From Umezawaea endophytica (lineage in GTDB: Bacteria > Actinomycetota > Actinomycetes > Mycobacteriales > Pseudonocardiaceae), in the NCBI RefSeq assembly GCF_025061645.1, contig NZ_JANYMP010000020.1, positions 62,001 through 126,000 on the forward strand: 64,000 nt of DNA. Direction: 5' to 3'. A program made the position numbers and the translations under genes. This document shows positions 26,634-35,937 of this stretch, in pieces. The notes below the pieces were generated by a model, which saw only the letters and a program-made list of their open reading frames with translations, did no database searches and was not told the origin of the DNA. The first letter of the stretch is position 1; the number at the start of each line of letters is the position of its first letter.

Positions 26634-28943
26634 TCAAGGCAGCAAGCGGCGGACAAACCCGATGGCGGCGACGGCGACGAGCGCGGTCACCACGGCGGTC
26701 GAGACGGAGCTGGCGTTGGTCGGGTCGAGCTCGAAGAACGACTGTCCGAACGGGACCAGCAGGGCGACCAGGAACAACGCCGCCATGGTCGCGATGAGCG
26801 CGAGTTTCCACCAGACGAGTGGTCGTGCGACGAGGACGAGCACCCACAGCGCGATGACGAAGAGGGTGATGACGGCGGTCGTGCTGTCCTGTGCCTGGGT
26901 CGTGCCGTTGTCGACCGCGCGGGACGTCCAGTAGGCCGCGAACGTCGCCACGGCGGCGACCGCGCCCACCGGGACGGCCATCCGCAGCACCCGGCGGACG
27001 AAGCCGTCGCGGGCGCGGTCGCCGTTCGGCGCAAGCGCCAGGAAGAAGGCGGGGATGCCGATGGTGAGGCCGCCGATGAGGGTCAGGTGCAGCGGCTGGA
27101 ACGGGAACGGGAAGCCGACCACGCCGATGAGGACGGCCAGCAGCACCGAGTAGACGGTCTTGACGAGGAACAGCGCGGCGACGCGTTCGACGTTGCCGAT
27201 GACCCGCCGCCCTTCGGCGACGACGAACGGCAGCGTGGCGAACCGGTCGTCCAGCAGCACGATCTGCGCGACCGCCCGCGTGGCCGGGCTGCCGGAGCCC
27301 ATGGCGACGCCGATGTCCGCGTCCTTCAGCGCCAGCACGTCGTTCACGCCGTCGCCGGTCATCGCGACGGTGTGGCCGCGGGCTTGGAGCGCGCCGACCA
27401 TGTCGCGCTTCTGCGCGGGCGTGACGCGGCCGAACACCGTGCCCTCCTCGACCTCGTCGCCCAGCGTCGACGGCAGCCGCCGCGCGTCCACCGGGGCGGT
27501 GGCGCCGACGAGTCCGAGCGACGCGGCGACGGCGCCGACGGCCACGGCGTTGTCGCCGGAGATGACCTTCACCGCCACGCCCTGGCCCGCGAAGTACTCC
27601 AGCGTCTCCCCCGCGTCCGGCCGCACGCGCTGGGCGAGCACGACCAGCGCCATCGGCTCGACCTCGCCGGGCGCGCCCGCCGCGTCGACCGGCACGGACG
27701 CGCGGGCCAGCAGCAGCACCCGCAGGCCTTGCGCGCCGAGTTCCTCGGCGGCGGCCAGCGCGGCGGAAGCGGCAGGCAGGAGCACGTCGGCCGCGCCGAG
27801 CACCCAGTTCCCGTGCGGGCCGAAGCTCGCGCCGCTCCACTTGCGGGCCGACGAGAACGCGGCGAACGCCGTGACCGGCCATCCGGGTGGGTTCGGGTGG
27901 GCCTCGGCGACGGCCTGGAGGCTCGCGTTGGGGCGCGGGTCGGCGGCGGCGAACGCGGCGAGCACCTCGGCCGCCTCGAACCCGGCGAACAGCGGCCGCA
28001 CCTCGGTCAGGCGCATGCCGTTCTCGGTCAGCGTGCCGGTCTTGTCCGCGCACACGACGTCGACGCGGGCCAGGCCCTCGATGGCGGGCAGTTCCTGGAT
28101 GAGGCAGTTCCGCTGCCCGAGCCTGATGACACCGACCGCGAAGGCGACGCTGGTCAACAGCACCAGGCCTTCCGGGATCATCGGCACGAGCGCGGCGACG
28201 GCTCCGCGCAGCGCGGACGGCAGGTCCTCGTTCCCGTGCAACTGGCTGTAGACGATGAGGGCGCCCGCGGGCAGCAGGATCCACGTGACGAACCGCAGGA
28301 TGCGGTCGATGCCCGCGCGGAGTTCCGAGCTGACCAGGGTGAACCGGCTGGCCTCCTCGGCGAGCTTCGCCGCGTAGGCGTCGCGGCCGACCCTGGTGGC
28401 GCGGTAGCGGCCGGTGCCCGCGACGGCGAAGCTGCCGGACATCACCGGGTCGCCGGGGTGCTTCACGACCGGGTCGGCCTCGCCGGTCAGCAGCGACTCG
28501 TCGACCTCCAGCGCGTCCGCGCCCACGACCACGCCGTCGACCACGACGTTGTCGCCCGTCCCGAGTTCGAGGACGTCGTCGAGCACGACCTCGCTCGCGC
28601 CGACCTCGGTCCTCGCGCCGTCGCGCCACACCACGGGCTTGGCCTCGCCGACGATGGCGAGGCGTTCCAGGGTCTGCTTGGCGCGCAACTCCTGCACGAT
28701 GCCGATCAGGCTGTTGACCACGATGATCAGCCCGAACAGGCCGTCCTTGAGCGGCCCGACGACGACGATCACGGCGAACAGCGCGCCGAGCACCGCGTTG
28801 AAGCGGGTGAGGACGTTCGAGCGGACGATGTCGCCGAGCGTGCGCCCGGCCTGTGTCGGCACGTCGTTGGTCCGGCCGTCCGCGACGCGGTCGCGCACCT
28901 GTTCCGACGTCAGTCCGTGCTCCTGGCGCGTCGCTTCCGGCAT
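26634..28943 (-). CDS. P-type cation ATPase (CtpE-like, probably Ca2+)
   Basis: 769 residues with all P-type ATPase landmarks: actuator LTGEAD (about 165), the PEGL motif in helix 4 ([11 protein letters not shown]), the phosphorylation site D300-K-T-G-T, and [13 protein letters not shown] in the hinge. Ten membrane helices are plausible. The PEGL rather than CPx motif excludes heavy-metal pumps and resembles the mycobacterial calcium transporter CtpE. The KGAPE-type nucleotide-site sequence is degenerate (SARKW is present). ATG at 28943 was chosen at [16 protein letters not shown]. Ion specificity is inference. Confidence 0.88.
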   Translation of the reverse strand: MPEATRQEHGLTSEQVRDRVADGRTNDVPTQAGRTLGDIVRSNVLTRFNAVLGALFAVIVVVGPLKDGLFGLIIVVNSLIGIVQELRAKQTLERLAIVGEAKPVVWRDGARTEVGASEVVLDDVLELGTGDNVVVDGVVVGADALEVDESLLTGEADPVVKHPGDPVMSGSFAVAGTGRYRATRVGRDAYAAKLAEEASRFTLVSSELRAGIDRILRFVTWILLPAGALIVYSQLHGNEDLPSALRGAVAALVPMIPEGLVLLTSVAFAVGVIRLGQRNCLIQELPAIEGLARVDVVCADKTGTLTENGMRLTEVRPLFAGFEAAEVLAAFAAADPRPNASLQAVAEAHPNPPGWPVTAFAAFSSARKWSGASFGPHGNWVLGAADVLLPAASAALAAAEELGAQGLRVLLLARASVPVDAAGAPGEVEPMALVVLAQRVRPDAGETLEYFAGQGVAVKVISGDNAVAVGAVAASLGLVGATAPVDARRLPSTLGDEVEEGTVFGRVTPAQKRDMVGALQARGHTVAMTGDGVNDVLALKDADIGVAMGSGSPATRAVAQIVLLDDRFATLPFVVAEGRRVIGNVERVAALFLVKTVYSVLLAVLIGVVGFPFPFQPLHLTLIGGLTIGIPAFFLALAPNGDRARDGFVRRVLRMAVPVGAVAAVATFAAYWTSRAVDNGTTQAQDSTTAVITLFVIALWVLVLVARPLVWWKLALIATMAALFLVALLVPFGQSFFELDPTNASSVSTAVVTALVAVAAIGFVRRLLP

Positions 28944-29009
28944 GTGCCGAGGGTAGATCCGCTGCGGCGACCCGGCTGATCGAAAGTGGCATCTCAGCAC
29001 AGTGGCCGA

Positions 29010-29660
29010 ATGGATCTGTTCAGCAGTCCACTCGGACGTGATCCTGACCTCGTGCTGATCCACCCCTGGGACACCGCGAGCGAGGCCGAGTGGCGGCCGT
29101 GGCTGGCCGTGCGCGACTTCGGCCAGCTCATCGCGTCCGGCCGCGACCGGGACCTGCCCGTGGTCGTCCCGACGCACTTCCTGTTCGACGGCGACACGAC
29201 CGTGCGGGTGCACCTAGCCCGACCGAACCCGATCTGGGCGGCGCTGGCGGAGAACCCGAACGTCCTGCTCGCCGTCGTCGACGACTACGACTACGTGCCC
29301 GCGGCCTGGGGCGGCACCGACGTCCCCACCTCGTACTACGCGGCCGTGCACCTGGTCTGCACGGCGGTGGTGATCGACGACCCGGCGGCGAAAGCGGACC
29401 TGCTGACCCGGCAACTGGCGCACTTCGAGCCGCCGGGCGGGCGGACCGACGTGTCCGAAGAGGTCGACGCGGACCGCAGGCAGCTACCCGGCATCCGCGG
29501 GCTCGAACTGACCGTTCGGGACGTGCAGGCCAAGTTCAAGTACGGCGGGAACAAGTCGCCCGAGGTCCGCGCGCGGATCGCGGAACACCTGTCCGAACGG
29601 GCCGGTCCGCACGACGCGGCGGCGCGCGAGCACCTCCTGAGCCGGGGCTCGGCCGACTGA
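29010..29660 (+). CDS. FMN-binding PaiB-family negative regulator
   Basis: 216 residues of the PaiB (FMN_bind_2) family. Hallmarks are [52 protein letters not shown] and, near the end, [13 protein letters not shown]. In Bacillus PaiB is tied to protease and sporulation control, and the fold binds flavin in many relatives. The first residues, [21 protein letters not shown], differ from the usual short start. ATG at 29010 has no clear ribosome site. It is divergent from the P-type ATPase. Confidence 0.87.
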   Translation: MDLFSSPLGRDPDLVLIHPWDTASEAEWRPWLAVRDFGQLIASGRDRDLPVVVPTHFLFDGDTTVRVHLARPNPIWAALAENPNVLLAVVDDYDYVPAAWGGTDVPTSYYAAVHLVCTAVVIDDPAAKADLLTRQLAHFEPPGGRTDVSEEVDADRRQLPGIRGLELTVRDVQAKFKYGGNKSPEVRARIAEHLSERAGPHDAAAREHLLSRGSAD

Positions 29661-29757
29661 CCTCGGCTACCGTGGGGTTCGACCGCTGGACACGGGGCCG
29701 TCCCCCGTGCGGACCGCGGTCAGGCTGATGAGGTGCTGGGTGACCGGTGTCAGACGG

Positions 29758-30042
29758 TTGAGCACGACCGACCACTTGGAGATCCGCCGCTGGGCGGAGA
29801 GCAGGGAAGCCGCGCCGATCGCGCACCGCGCGGAGGGCCTCGGGTTCGACTTCCCCGACTACGACGACGACATCGACCCGATCGCGTGGGACCGGTGGTT
29901 CGCCGAGTTCGACGCCCGCGACCTGGAGTTCGTCTACCAGGTGAGCGAGACGGAACGGCAGACGAACTTCTTCCAGCTCAGGCCGCGGAACCCGGACCGC
30001 GCACTGACCACACAGGACTCGCGGGTACCCCGGTCCTTGTGA
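29758..30042 (+). CDS. Small conserved actinobacterial protein of unknown function
   Basis: About 94 residues. It resembles small actinobacterial proteins with the pattern TTDHxEIRRWAExR..P near the start and a later DFP-x(n)-W-x2-WF-x-F-D-x2-L-x-F-x-YQ. Here these read DHLEIRRWAESREAAPIAHR and WDRWFAEFDARDLEFVYQ, with an acidic DYDDDIDP in between. I use the TTG at 29758 because it gives the family N-terminus; an ATG at 29728 would add ten residues. Neither has a good ribosome site. Function unknown. Confidence 0.68.
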   Translation: MSTTDHLEIRRWAESREAAPIAHRAEGLGFDFPDYDDDIDPIAWDRWFAEFDARDLEFVYQVSETERQTNFFQLRPRNPDRALTTQDSRVPRSL

Positions 30043-30216
30043 TGGTTCATCACGTTACGTACGGTAGGTCTCGCAGCGGTTGAGCCAACAGCCGCGCCGG
30101 GGAGTTCCGGCGGGCCCGCACGGCCTTTTTTCGCTGCACGCACGCGTCGCGGCTTCTCGTCGTGCCCTCCAGGACTCCCCACCACATCCACGGGCACAAC
30201 AAGAGGGAGATCCCAC

Positions 30217-30594
30217 GTGACGGTCCAGGATCCGAACGTCGTGGACGCGAACCGCAACGAGCAGGCCATCGGCCTCGCGGTGAGCCACCCGACGCAGGAT
30301 GTCACCGTCGTGTCGGTCTCGGGCGAGATCGACATGCTGTCGGCACCTGCCCTGCGCACCTACGTCACCACCAACCTCGTCCACGAGGGCACGTTCGTGC
30401 TCGACCTCACCGGGGTGTCGTTCCTCGGTTCCGCGGGGTTGGCCGTGCTGGTGGAAGCCGCGCAGGAGAGCAGAACGAGGGCGGTCGCGTTCCGCGTCGT
30501 CGCCGCCGACCGAGCCGTGACCAGGCCGATCGTGGCCACCGGGCTCGGCGAGGTGTTCGCGGTGCACAGGACGCTCGACGAGGCGATCGGCTGA
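30217..30594 (+). CDS. STAS-domain anti-sigma-factor antagonist
   Basis: 125 residues forming a single STAS domain. The regulatory serine is S72 in LDLTGVSFLGSAGLAVL, the position an anti-sigma kinase phosphorylates. Dephosphorylated, such proteins bind the anti-sigma factor and free the sigma factor. GTG at 30217 has AGAGGGAGA upstream. It lies next to an ATPase-STAS fusion gene and 0.9 kb from the anti-sigma/sigF pair, so it is the likely antagonist of that system. Confidence 0.92.
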   Translation: MTVQDPNVVDANRNEQAIGLAVSHPTQDVTVVSVSGEIDMLSAPALRTYVTTNLVHEGTFVLDLTGVSFLGSAGLAVLVEAAQESRTRAVAFRVVAADRAVTRPIVATGLGEVFAVHRTLDEAIG

Positions 30595-30601
30595 CGCGTC
30601 C

Positions 30602-31378
30602 TCACCCGATGGGCGACACCACGTCCGCCACGTGCGGCACCCCGGACGCCGTGAGCGCGTCCCACGCCGGGGTGTCCGGCCTCGCGAGCACGACTACGCG
30701 GTTGCCCGCCGCCGAGGCCGCATCGGCGACCGCGAACACCGCGTGCACGGCTCCGGCCGTCTCGTCCCCCAGGTCACCGAGGTCGACCACGACCGGCACC
30801 GCGCCGCCGCGGGCCGCCGTGAGCAGGGAGCGGCGCAGGGCCGCCCCGGTGCCCGCGGGCACGTCACCGCGGACGGTGACGAGCACCCCGGTGTCGCGTT
30901 CCTCGACCAGCACCTCGTGGCCGTCCTGCCGGTCGTCCAGCGCTTCGGAGCGCCGGGTGCGCGGCGAGCGGCACAGGCTGACCGTGGTGCCCCGCGAGGT
31001 GCGGTCGACGACGACCTGGTCGACGTTCTCGCGCATCAGCAGCAGGCCCCGGCCCCGGCCGGACAGTGCGGCGGGTGGCACGCGCCACCGGCCGTCGTCG
31101 GACACGACCGCGCACAGGGTGCCGTCGGCCTTCAGGTGGGCGCTGATCAGCACCCTCCCGTCGGCGCCTGGCGGGTAGGCGTGCTCGACGGAGTTGGACA
31201 CGGCCTCGTTGACGGCCAGGAGGAGGTCGTACGCGACGTCGTCGTCGACGCCCGCGGAGACCAGCCAGGAGTCGAACGAACGGCGCATCTCCGCGAGGCT
31301 GGTCGAGTGCGTCCGGAAGTCGAGGGTGAAGCGCTCCACGTGGGTCCCGGAGCTCTCGGCGGGCGGTAGGGCGCTCAT
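30602..31378 (-). CDS. Histidine-kinase-like ATPase fused to a STAS domain
   Basis: 258 residues. Residues 15-140 are an RsbW-like ATPase with N box N57-E-A-V-S-N62 and G box G108-R-G-R-G-L-L-L-M; residues 165-255 look like a STAS domain (VVDLGDLGDETAGAVHAVF). The usual phospho-acceptor serine is replaced by threonine in DETAG. A kinase and its antagonist joined in one chain suggests a self-contained switch acting on SigF or another regulator. ATG at 31378. It is convergent with the STAS gene and divergent from the anti-sigma gene. Confidence 0.85.
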   Translation of the reverse strand: MSALPPAESSGTHVERFTLDFRTHSTSLAEMRRSFDSWLVSAGVDDDVAYDLLLAVNEAVSNSVEHAYPPGADGRVLISAHLKADGTLCAVVSDDGRWRVPPAALSGRGRGLLLMRENVDQVVVDRTSRGTTVSLCRSPRTRRSEALDDRQDGHEVLVEERDTGVLVTVRGDVPAGTGAALRRSLLTAARGGAVPVVVDLGDLGDETAGAVHAVFAVADAASAAGNRVVVLARPDTPAWDALTASGVPHVADVVSPIG

Positions 31379-31413
31379 CAGAACGGACTTCCCGCGACTG
31401 ACCGGTTCTACAC

Positions 31414-31439
31414 GTGTGAAACGGGTCGGTTTCGGGTAG
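31414..31439 (+). promoter_or_regulatory. Candidate SigF/SigB-type promoter before the anti-sigma/sigF operon
   Basis: GTGTGA (31414-31419), 14 bases, then GGGTAG (31434-31439), 40 bases before the anti-sigma start. The -10 matches the GGGTA core of actinobacterial general-stress promoters and would make the operon autoregulated. Confidence 0.5.
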
Positions 31440-31478
31440 TGCTAGGACCATGGCCAGAACAACAGGACGGACTACGAG

Positions 31479-31916
31479 GTGAGCGTGTCGCAAACGGAGC
31501 CGCACCGCGGTGAGTCGGAAAGCACCCTCCAGGGCGTCGAGCTGCGGATGGCGGCGAACCCGACGCAGTTGTCGATCGTGCGCGCTGTCGCCGCGGACAT
31601 CGCGATGCGACAGGACTTCGACCTCGACTCCATCGAGGACCTCAAGCTCGCCGTGGACGAGGCGTGTTCCACGCTGATCGCGCTGGCCGCGCCGGAGGCC
31701 GTGCTGAGCGCGCGGTTCGTGGTGACCGACGGCGTCGTCCAGGTGTCCACGCAGGTGGCGTCGAAGCGGTCGTCACCGCCGGACCGCGACAGCTTCGGCT
31801 GGCGGGTGTTGAGCGCGCTGGTGGACTCGGTGACCACGTGGGTGGCGCCGCAGGCCGGTGATGACGAGTACGTGGTGCACATCGACCTGGTCAAGCGCGG
31901 ATTGGTGGATGCGTGA
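31479..31916 (+). CDS. Anti-sigma factor of the UsfX/RsbW type
   Basis: 145 residues of the small actinobacterial RsbW-like anti-sigma group. The core LRMAANPTQLSIVRAVAADIA, IEDLKLAVDEACSTLI and the C-terminal DSFGWRVLSALVDSVTTWV are characteristic. The classical N-box asparagine is not conserved (DEACST), as in the UsfX group. Its stop overlaps the sigF start (GTGA), giving equal synthesis of sigma and anti-sigma. GTG at 31479; a GTG two codons later is also possible. Predicted to hold SigF inactive until a STAS antagonist binds it. Confidence 0.88.
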   Translation: MSVSQTEPHRGESESTLQGVELRMAANPTQLSIVRAVAADIAMRQDFDLDSIEDLKLAVDEACSTLIALAAPEAVLSARFVVTDGVVQVSTQVASKRSSPPDRDSFGWRVLSALVDSVTTWVAPQAGDDEYVVHIDLVKRGLVDA

Positions 31917-32752
31917 CCGAAACCGGCGCGGAGACCACTACCGAGGCCGCCACCACGGCGACCTCCACGGCGGAGGCTCCCAGCTCGTCGTCCAGCACGC
32001 GGGGTGACTACGACCACCTCGCGCCGCTGTTCGTCAAGCTGGCGGCGACGCCCGCCGACGACCCCCGCCGGGAGCGGCTGCGCGACGAACTGGTGACCGA
32101 GCACCTCCCGGTCGCCAAGCACATCGCGCGCAGGTTCGGCAACCGCGGCGAGCCGCACGACGACCTCGTGCAGGTGGCCACGGTCGGGCTGATCAACGCG
32201 GTGGACCGGTTCGACCCGGAGCGCGGGAGCGACTTCCTGTCGTTCGCGGTGCCGACGATCATGGGCGAGGTCCGGAAGTACTTCCGGGACTCGAGCTGGT
32301 CGGTGCGGATGCCGAGGCGGCTCAAGGAGCTGCACCTGGCGATCAACGCGGGGTCGTCACGACTCTCGCAGACGCTGGGCAGGGCGCCGACGCCCAGCGA
32401 GCTGGCCGCGCACCTCGGGCTGACCCGTGAAGAGGTCCACGAGGGCCTGGCGGCGGGGAACGCCTACCACAGCGCGTCGCTCGACGACATGCTGCTGGCG
32501 GACGACAGCTCGATCTCGCTCGGCAACACGCTCGGCGCCGAGGACCCGGAGATGGAGGTGATCGAGCAGCGGGAGGCTCTGCACCCGCTGCTCGAACAGC
32601 TACCGGACCGGGAACGCAAGATCGTGGTGATGCGGTTCTTCGGGAACATGACGCAGACGCAGATCGCCGATAAGATCGGCATCTCGCAGATGCACGTGTC
32701 GCGACTGCTGGCGAAGACGCTCCGCCAGCTCCGCGACGGTTTGCAGGAGTAG
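31913..32752 (+). CDS. sigF: General stress/sporulation RNA polymerase sigma factor SigF (SigB family)
   Basis: 279 residues. After a Thr/Ser-rich N-terminus (1-28) come region 2 (PVAKHIARRFGNRGEPHDDLVQVATVG and FAVPTIMGEVRKYFRD), region 3 (RLSQTLGRAPTPSELAAHLGL) and region 4 (RERKIVVMRFFGNMTQTQIADKIGISQMHVSRLL). This is the SigB/F/G type controlled by partner switching. It is translationally coupled to the anti-sigma gene. Expected targets are GNGT-N16/17-GGGTA promoters, several of which occur within 8 kb. Confidence 0.94.
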   Translation: MTETGAETTTEAATTATSTAEAPSSSSSTRGDYDHLAPLFVKLAATPADDPRRERLRDELVTEHLPVAKHIARRFGNRGEPHDDLVQVATVGLINAVDRFDPERGSDFLSFAVPTIMGEVRKYFRDSSWSVRMPRRLKELHLAINAGSSRLSQTLGRAPTPSELAAHLGLTREEVHEGLAAGNAYHSASLDDMLLADDSSISLGNTLGAEDPEMEVIEQREALHPLLEQLPDRERKIVVMRFFGNMTQTQIADKIGISQMHVSRLLAKTLRQLRDGLQE

Positions 32753-32753
32753 C

Positions 32754-33050
32754 TCAGGCGACTCGGAGGCGACGACGGGCCGACGCGATGATCTTGCGTC
32801 GCTCGTCCTCGCCCATCCCGCCCCACACGCCGTACGGCTCCTGGGCCTCCAGCGCGTGCTGGCGGCACTGCTCCAGCACCGGGCACGCCGCGCAGATGCG
32901 CTTCGCGTGGTCCTCGCGCGCCGAGCGGGCCGAGCCGCGCTCGTTGTCCGGGTGGAAGAAGATGGCGCTGTTGGCGCCTCGGCAGTGGCCCTCCATCTGC
33001 CAGTCCCACACGTCGGCGACCGGCTTGGGCAAGCGGGTGGTGCAGGTCAT
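32754..33050 (-). CDS. WhiB-family iron-sulfur transcription factor (WhiB3/WhiD-like)
   Basis: 98 residues with the four cluster ligands C23, C53, C56 and C62 and the G74-V-W-G-G78 turn, then a basic DNA-contact tail (RRKIIASARRRLRV). The region from VADVWDWQMEGHCRG through FFHPDNERG is closest to WhiB3/WhiD, needed for redox response and spore maturation in relatives. ATG at 33050 sits six bases after GAGGAG. The upstream region holds a strong SigF-type promoter, which links it to the convergent sigF gene. Paralogue assignment is moderately sure. Confidence 0.92.
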   Translation of the reverse strand: MTCTTRLPKPVADVWDWQMEGHCRGANSAIFFHPDNERGSARSAREDHAKRICAACPVLEQCRQHALEAQEPYGVWGGMGEDERRKIIASARRRLRVA

Positions 33051-33088
33051 CACGGTCTCCTCAGCGGTAACTGTTCGGCGACCCTGAA

Positions 33089-33116
33089 CTACCCGGCTTC
33101 GCGCGGGGCGCAAACC
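33089..33116 (-). promoter_or_regulatory. SigF-type promoter of the whiB gene
   Basis: On the minus strand GGTTTG (33116-33111), 16 bases, then GGGTAG (33094-33089). This matches the GGTTTC-N16-GGGTAT pattern of SigF promoters almost fully, about 40 bases before the WhiB start. Confidence 0.65.
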
Positions 33117-33154
33117 TGTCCCATACCGCTTTTTCCCGCTTCCCACCGATCGGG

Positions 33155-33358
33155 TTACGGACCGACGTCCGGTTCCTCCTGCTTGAGCCGTTCGTCCAAC
33201 GGCTCCCCGGCCCGCTGCTCGGCCGACGTCGTCCCGAACTTGTTCGCCCCCGACCAGTGGTCAGGGGCCTCGTAGCCCTCGTCGAGCGGGTCCGCGCCCA
33301 GCTCGTCCTCGTCGGTCTCCTCGGTCGTGTCCAGCGGGTTCTCGTTCGGGTCGGTCAT
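33155..33358 (-). CDS. Small acidic DUF5709-like protein
   Basis: 67 residues, very acidic, without hydrophobic segments. Its second half (GTTSAEQRAGEPLDERLKQEEPD) matches the conserved core of actinobacterial DUF5709 proteins, which are usually longer; here the protein is short. The ATG at 33358 has GAGGAG four bases upstream. It lies between whiB and the ThDP-dependent oxidase gene, both with SigF-type promoters, so a stress role is plausible but unproven. Confidence 0.78.
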   Translation of the reverse strand: MTDPNENPLDTTEETDEDELGADPLDEGYEAPDHWSGANKFGTTSAEQRAGEPLDERLKQEEPDVGP

Positions 33359-33402
33359 GACGCTCCTCACGTGCTTGATCGTTTCGTCCTCCCCACCCAA
33401 CC

Positions 33403-35184
33403 TCAGGCGAAGAACTCCCGCACCTTGGTGCGCAGGCCCTTGTCCACCAGGTCCCAGGCGTCCGGGTCGCCGCGCAGCACGGCCTCGGTGACGGACTGGA
33501 TCTGCTCCACGGTCGCGTGCGGCGGGATCGGCGGGATGTTCGGGTCGCAGCGCACGTCGAGCACCACGGGCCTGCCCGCGGTCAGCGCGCGGTCCCAGGC
33601 CGGACCCAGGTCGTCCGGGTCGTCGACGGTGATGCCCTCCAGGCCGACGGACCTGGCGAACCCGGCGTAGTCGACGTCCGGCAGCACCTGGGACTCCTCG
33701 AACTTCGGCGCGCCACCCATCGCGCGCAGCTCCCACGTGACCTGGTTGAGGTCGTTGTTGTGCAGCACGCAGACCACGCACCGCTGGTCGGGCCACTCGT
33801 GCCGGTAGCGGGCGATGGTGATCAGCTCGGCCATGTTGTTCATCTGCATCGCGCCGTCGCCGACGAGGGCGATCACGGGCCGGTCCGGGTGGGCGAGCTT
33901 GGCGCCGATCGCGTACGGGACGGCCGCGCCCATCGTCGCTAGGGTGCCGGACAGCGAGCCGCGCATGGTGCCGCGCATCCGCAGCAGGCGGGCGTACCAG
34001 TTCACCGACGAGCCGGAGTCGGCGGTGATGATGGCGTCGTCCGGCACGCGGCTGGACAGCTCCGACACGATCCGCATCGGGTTGACCGGGTCGCCCGAGA
34101 CCATCGCCTGCCCCTCCACGACCTCCCACCACCGCGCGACGCCCCGCTCGACCTCCTCGCGCCAGGAGCGGTCCTCCTTGCGCGTCAGCAGCGGCAGGAG
34201 CTTGCGCAGGGTGGCGCCGGAGTCGCCGACGAGCGTGCACTCGGTCGGGTAGCGCATCCCGATCACCCGACCGTCCACATCGATCTGGACGGCGCGCGCC
34301 TTCCCGTACTCCGGCAGGAACTGCGAGTACGGGAAGTTCGAGCCGACGACCACCAGCGTGTCGCAGCCGGTCATCAGCTCGTAGCTCGGCCGGGTGCCCA
34401 GCAGTCCTATCGAGCCGGTCACGTACGGCAGCTCGTCGGACAGCACGTCCTTGCCCAGCAACGCCTTCGCCACGCCGCCGCCGGTCAGGTCGGCCAGCGC
34501 CCGCACCTCGTCGGCCGCGCCGCGCGCGCCCTGTCCGATGAGGATCGCGACCTTCTCCCCCGCGTTGATCAGCTCGGCGGCGCGGGCGACGTCCTCGTCC
34601 GGCGGGACCGCCACGCTCACCGGGTGGCTCGGCGGGCTGGACGGCACGTGCTTGAACTCGTGCCGCGGCGGCGAGTAGTCCAGCTCCTGCACGTCCGCGG
34701 GGATGATCACCACGGTGGGCGCGCGCCGGTCCAGCGCCGTGCGGATCGCCCGGTCCAGCGCGTTGGGGAGCTGCTCGGGCACGGTGACCTCGACCAGGAA
34801 CTCGCTCGCGACGTCGGCGAACACCGCCTGGAGGTCGACCTCCTGCTGGTAGCTGCCGCCGCGGGCGGTGCGGGCCGTCTGGCCGACGATCGCCACCACC
34901 GGCACGTGGTCCAGCTTCGCGTCGTAGAGCCCGTTGAGCAGGTGGATCGCGCCCGGCCCTGACGTGGCCATGCAGACCCCGACCCGGCCGCTGAACTTGG
35001 CGTACCCGACGGCCTCGAAGGCCGACATCTCCTCGTGCCGCGCCTGGATGAACGCGGGCCGGTTGTCGGCCTTCCCGAACGCGGCGACGATGCCGTTGAT
35101 GCCGTCGCCGGGATAGGCGAACACCTGCTCGACGCCCCAGTCCCTCAGGCGTTCCAGCAGGTAGTCGGCGACCTTCTCGGCCAT
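33403..35184 (-). CDS. Thiamine-diphosphate enzyme of the pyruvate oxidase/acetolactate synthase type
   Basis: 593 residues with three ThDP-enzyme domains: PYR with catalytic E51 (QARHEEMSAFEAVGYA), a central domain, and PP with the ThDP motif GDGAMQMNNMAEL leading to NNDLNQV. The GKADNRPAFIQARHE and TSGPGAIHLLNGLYDA segments match pyruvate-oxidase-like proteins of actinobacteria rather than anabolic acetolactate synthase. Likely product is acetate or acetyl phosphate with FAD as cofactor; not provable here. ATG at 35184 follows GAGGAGG. A GGGTAC-type stress promoter precedes it. Confidence 0.85.
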   Translation of the reverse strand: MAEKVADYLLERLRDWGVEQVFAYPGDGINGIVAAFGKADNRPAFIQARHEEMSAFEAVGYAKFSGRVGVCMATSGPGAIHLLNGLYDAKLDHVPVVAIVGQTARTARGGSYQQEVDLQAVFADVASEFLVEVTVPEQLPNALDRAIRTALDRRAPTVVIIPADVQELDYSPPRHEFKHVPSSPPSHPVSVAVPPDEDVARAAELINAGEKVAILIGQGARGAADEVRALADLTGGGVAKALLGKDVLSDELPYVTGSIGLLGTRPSYELMTGCDTLVVVGSNFPYSQFLPEYGKARAVQIDVDGRVIGMRYPTECTLVGDSGATLRKLLPLLTRKEDRSWREEVERGVARWWEVVEGQAMVSGDPVNPMRIVSELSSRVPDDAIITADSGSSVNWYARLLRMRGTMRGSLSGTLATMGAAVPYAIGAKLAHPDRPVIALVGDGAMQMNNMAELITIARYRHEWPDQRCVVCVLHNNDLNQVTWELRAMGGAPKFEESQVLPDVDYAGFARSVGLEGITVDDPDDLGPAWDRALTAGRPVVLDVRCDPNIPPIPPHATVEQIQSVTEAVLRGDPDAWDLVDKGLRTKVREFFA

Positions 35185-35212
35185 GGGTCCTCCTCGGTGG
35201 TGTCCGGAGGGG

Positions 35213-35239
35213 GTACCCGGCGATCCCGGTCCGTCACAC
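35213..35239 (-). promoter_or_regulatory. Candidate SigF/SigB-type promoter of the pyruvate-oxidase-like gene
   Basis: Minus strand GTGTGA (35239-35234), 15 bases, GGGTAC (35218-35213). It has the same GTGTGA half as the candidate before the anti-sigma gene, and overlaps the stop of the M50 peptidase gene. Confidence 0.5.
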
Positions 35240-35920
35240 GGCGAGCAGGAGCAGTCCGCCGAAGTAGAGGGACGCGAGGGAGATCGCGCCGAACACCAGC
35301 ACCCACAGCGTGCCGGGGACGCCGGTCAGGCGGGCCAACTGGTCGGCGTCCGAACTGGGGGCACGGCCGCGCACACGTTTGCGCTGGAGTTCCCACACCG
35401 GGCGGACGCCGCCGAGCAGCAGGAACCAGCAGAACAGGTAGCCGAAGGCGTTCTGGACCTCCACGGTGGCGAACCACGACACCGCGAACACGATCGCGCC
35501 CGTGACCACGACGGAGATGACGCCGAAGACGTTGCGGATCATCACGAGCATCGCGATCAGCAGCGCGGTGCTGCCCCACAGCAGCGGGCGGATCTGGTCG
35601 GCCGCCACCAGCGCGGCCCCTCCCAGCCCCAGCAGCGACGGGGCGACGTACCCCGCGAACCCGGTGAGGATCATCCCGAACCCGGTCGGCCTGCCCCGCG
35701 ACACAGTGACGCCCGACGTGTCGGAGTGCAACGTGATCCCGGACAGCCTGCGCCCGCTGAGCAGCGCGAACAACGCGTGACCGCCCTCGTGGGCGATGGT
35801 CACGACGTTGCGGCTGACCCGCCAGATCCCCCGGCTGAGCACCAACACCATGGCCACCAGCGCCGACCCGAGCACGACCGCGGCGTCCGGCCTGTCCCAC
35901 AACTCCGTCAACGTCGGCAC
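35234..35920 (-). CDS. M50-type membrane metalloprotease
   Basis: 228 residues with about six membrane helices. The zinc motif H44-E-G-G-H48 lies in the first membrane segment (VTIAHEGGHALFALLSG), as in M50B proteins; a likely distal ligand region is in the loop after residue 150. Such proteases cleave within the membrane, often anti-sigma factors or other anchors, though many actinobacterial members are unstudied. GTG at 35920 was chosen from the family start; the frame is open further upstream into the decarboxylase gene. Confidence 0.85.
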   Translation of the reverse strand: MPTLTELWDRPDAAVVLGSALVAMVLVLSRGIWRVSRNVVTIAHEGGHALFALLSGRRLSGITLHSDTSGVTVSRGRPTGFGMILTGFAGYVAPSLLGLGGAALVAADQIRPLLWGSTALLIAMLVMIRNVFGVISVVVTGAIVFAVSWFATVEVQNAFGYLFCWFLLLGGVRPVWELQRKRVRGRAPSSDADQLARLTGVPGTLWVLVFGAISLASLYFGGLLLLAV

Positions 35921-35937
35921 CGCACCAATACTGCCAG

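Noticed and set aside
27087-28979. Plus-strand frame opposite the P-type ATPase
   Set aside because: Shadow; the minus strand has the DKTGT and TGDGVND motifs.
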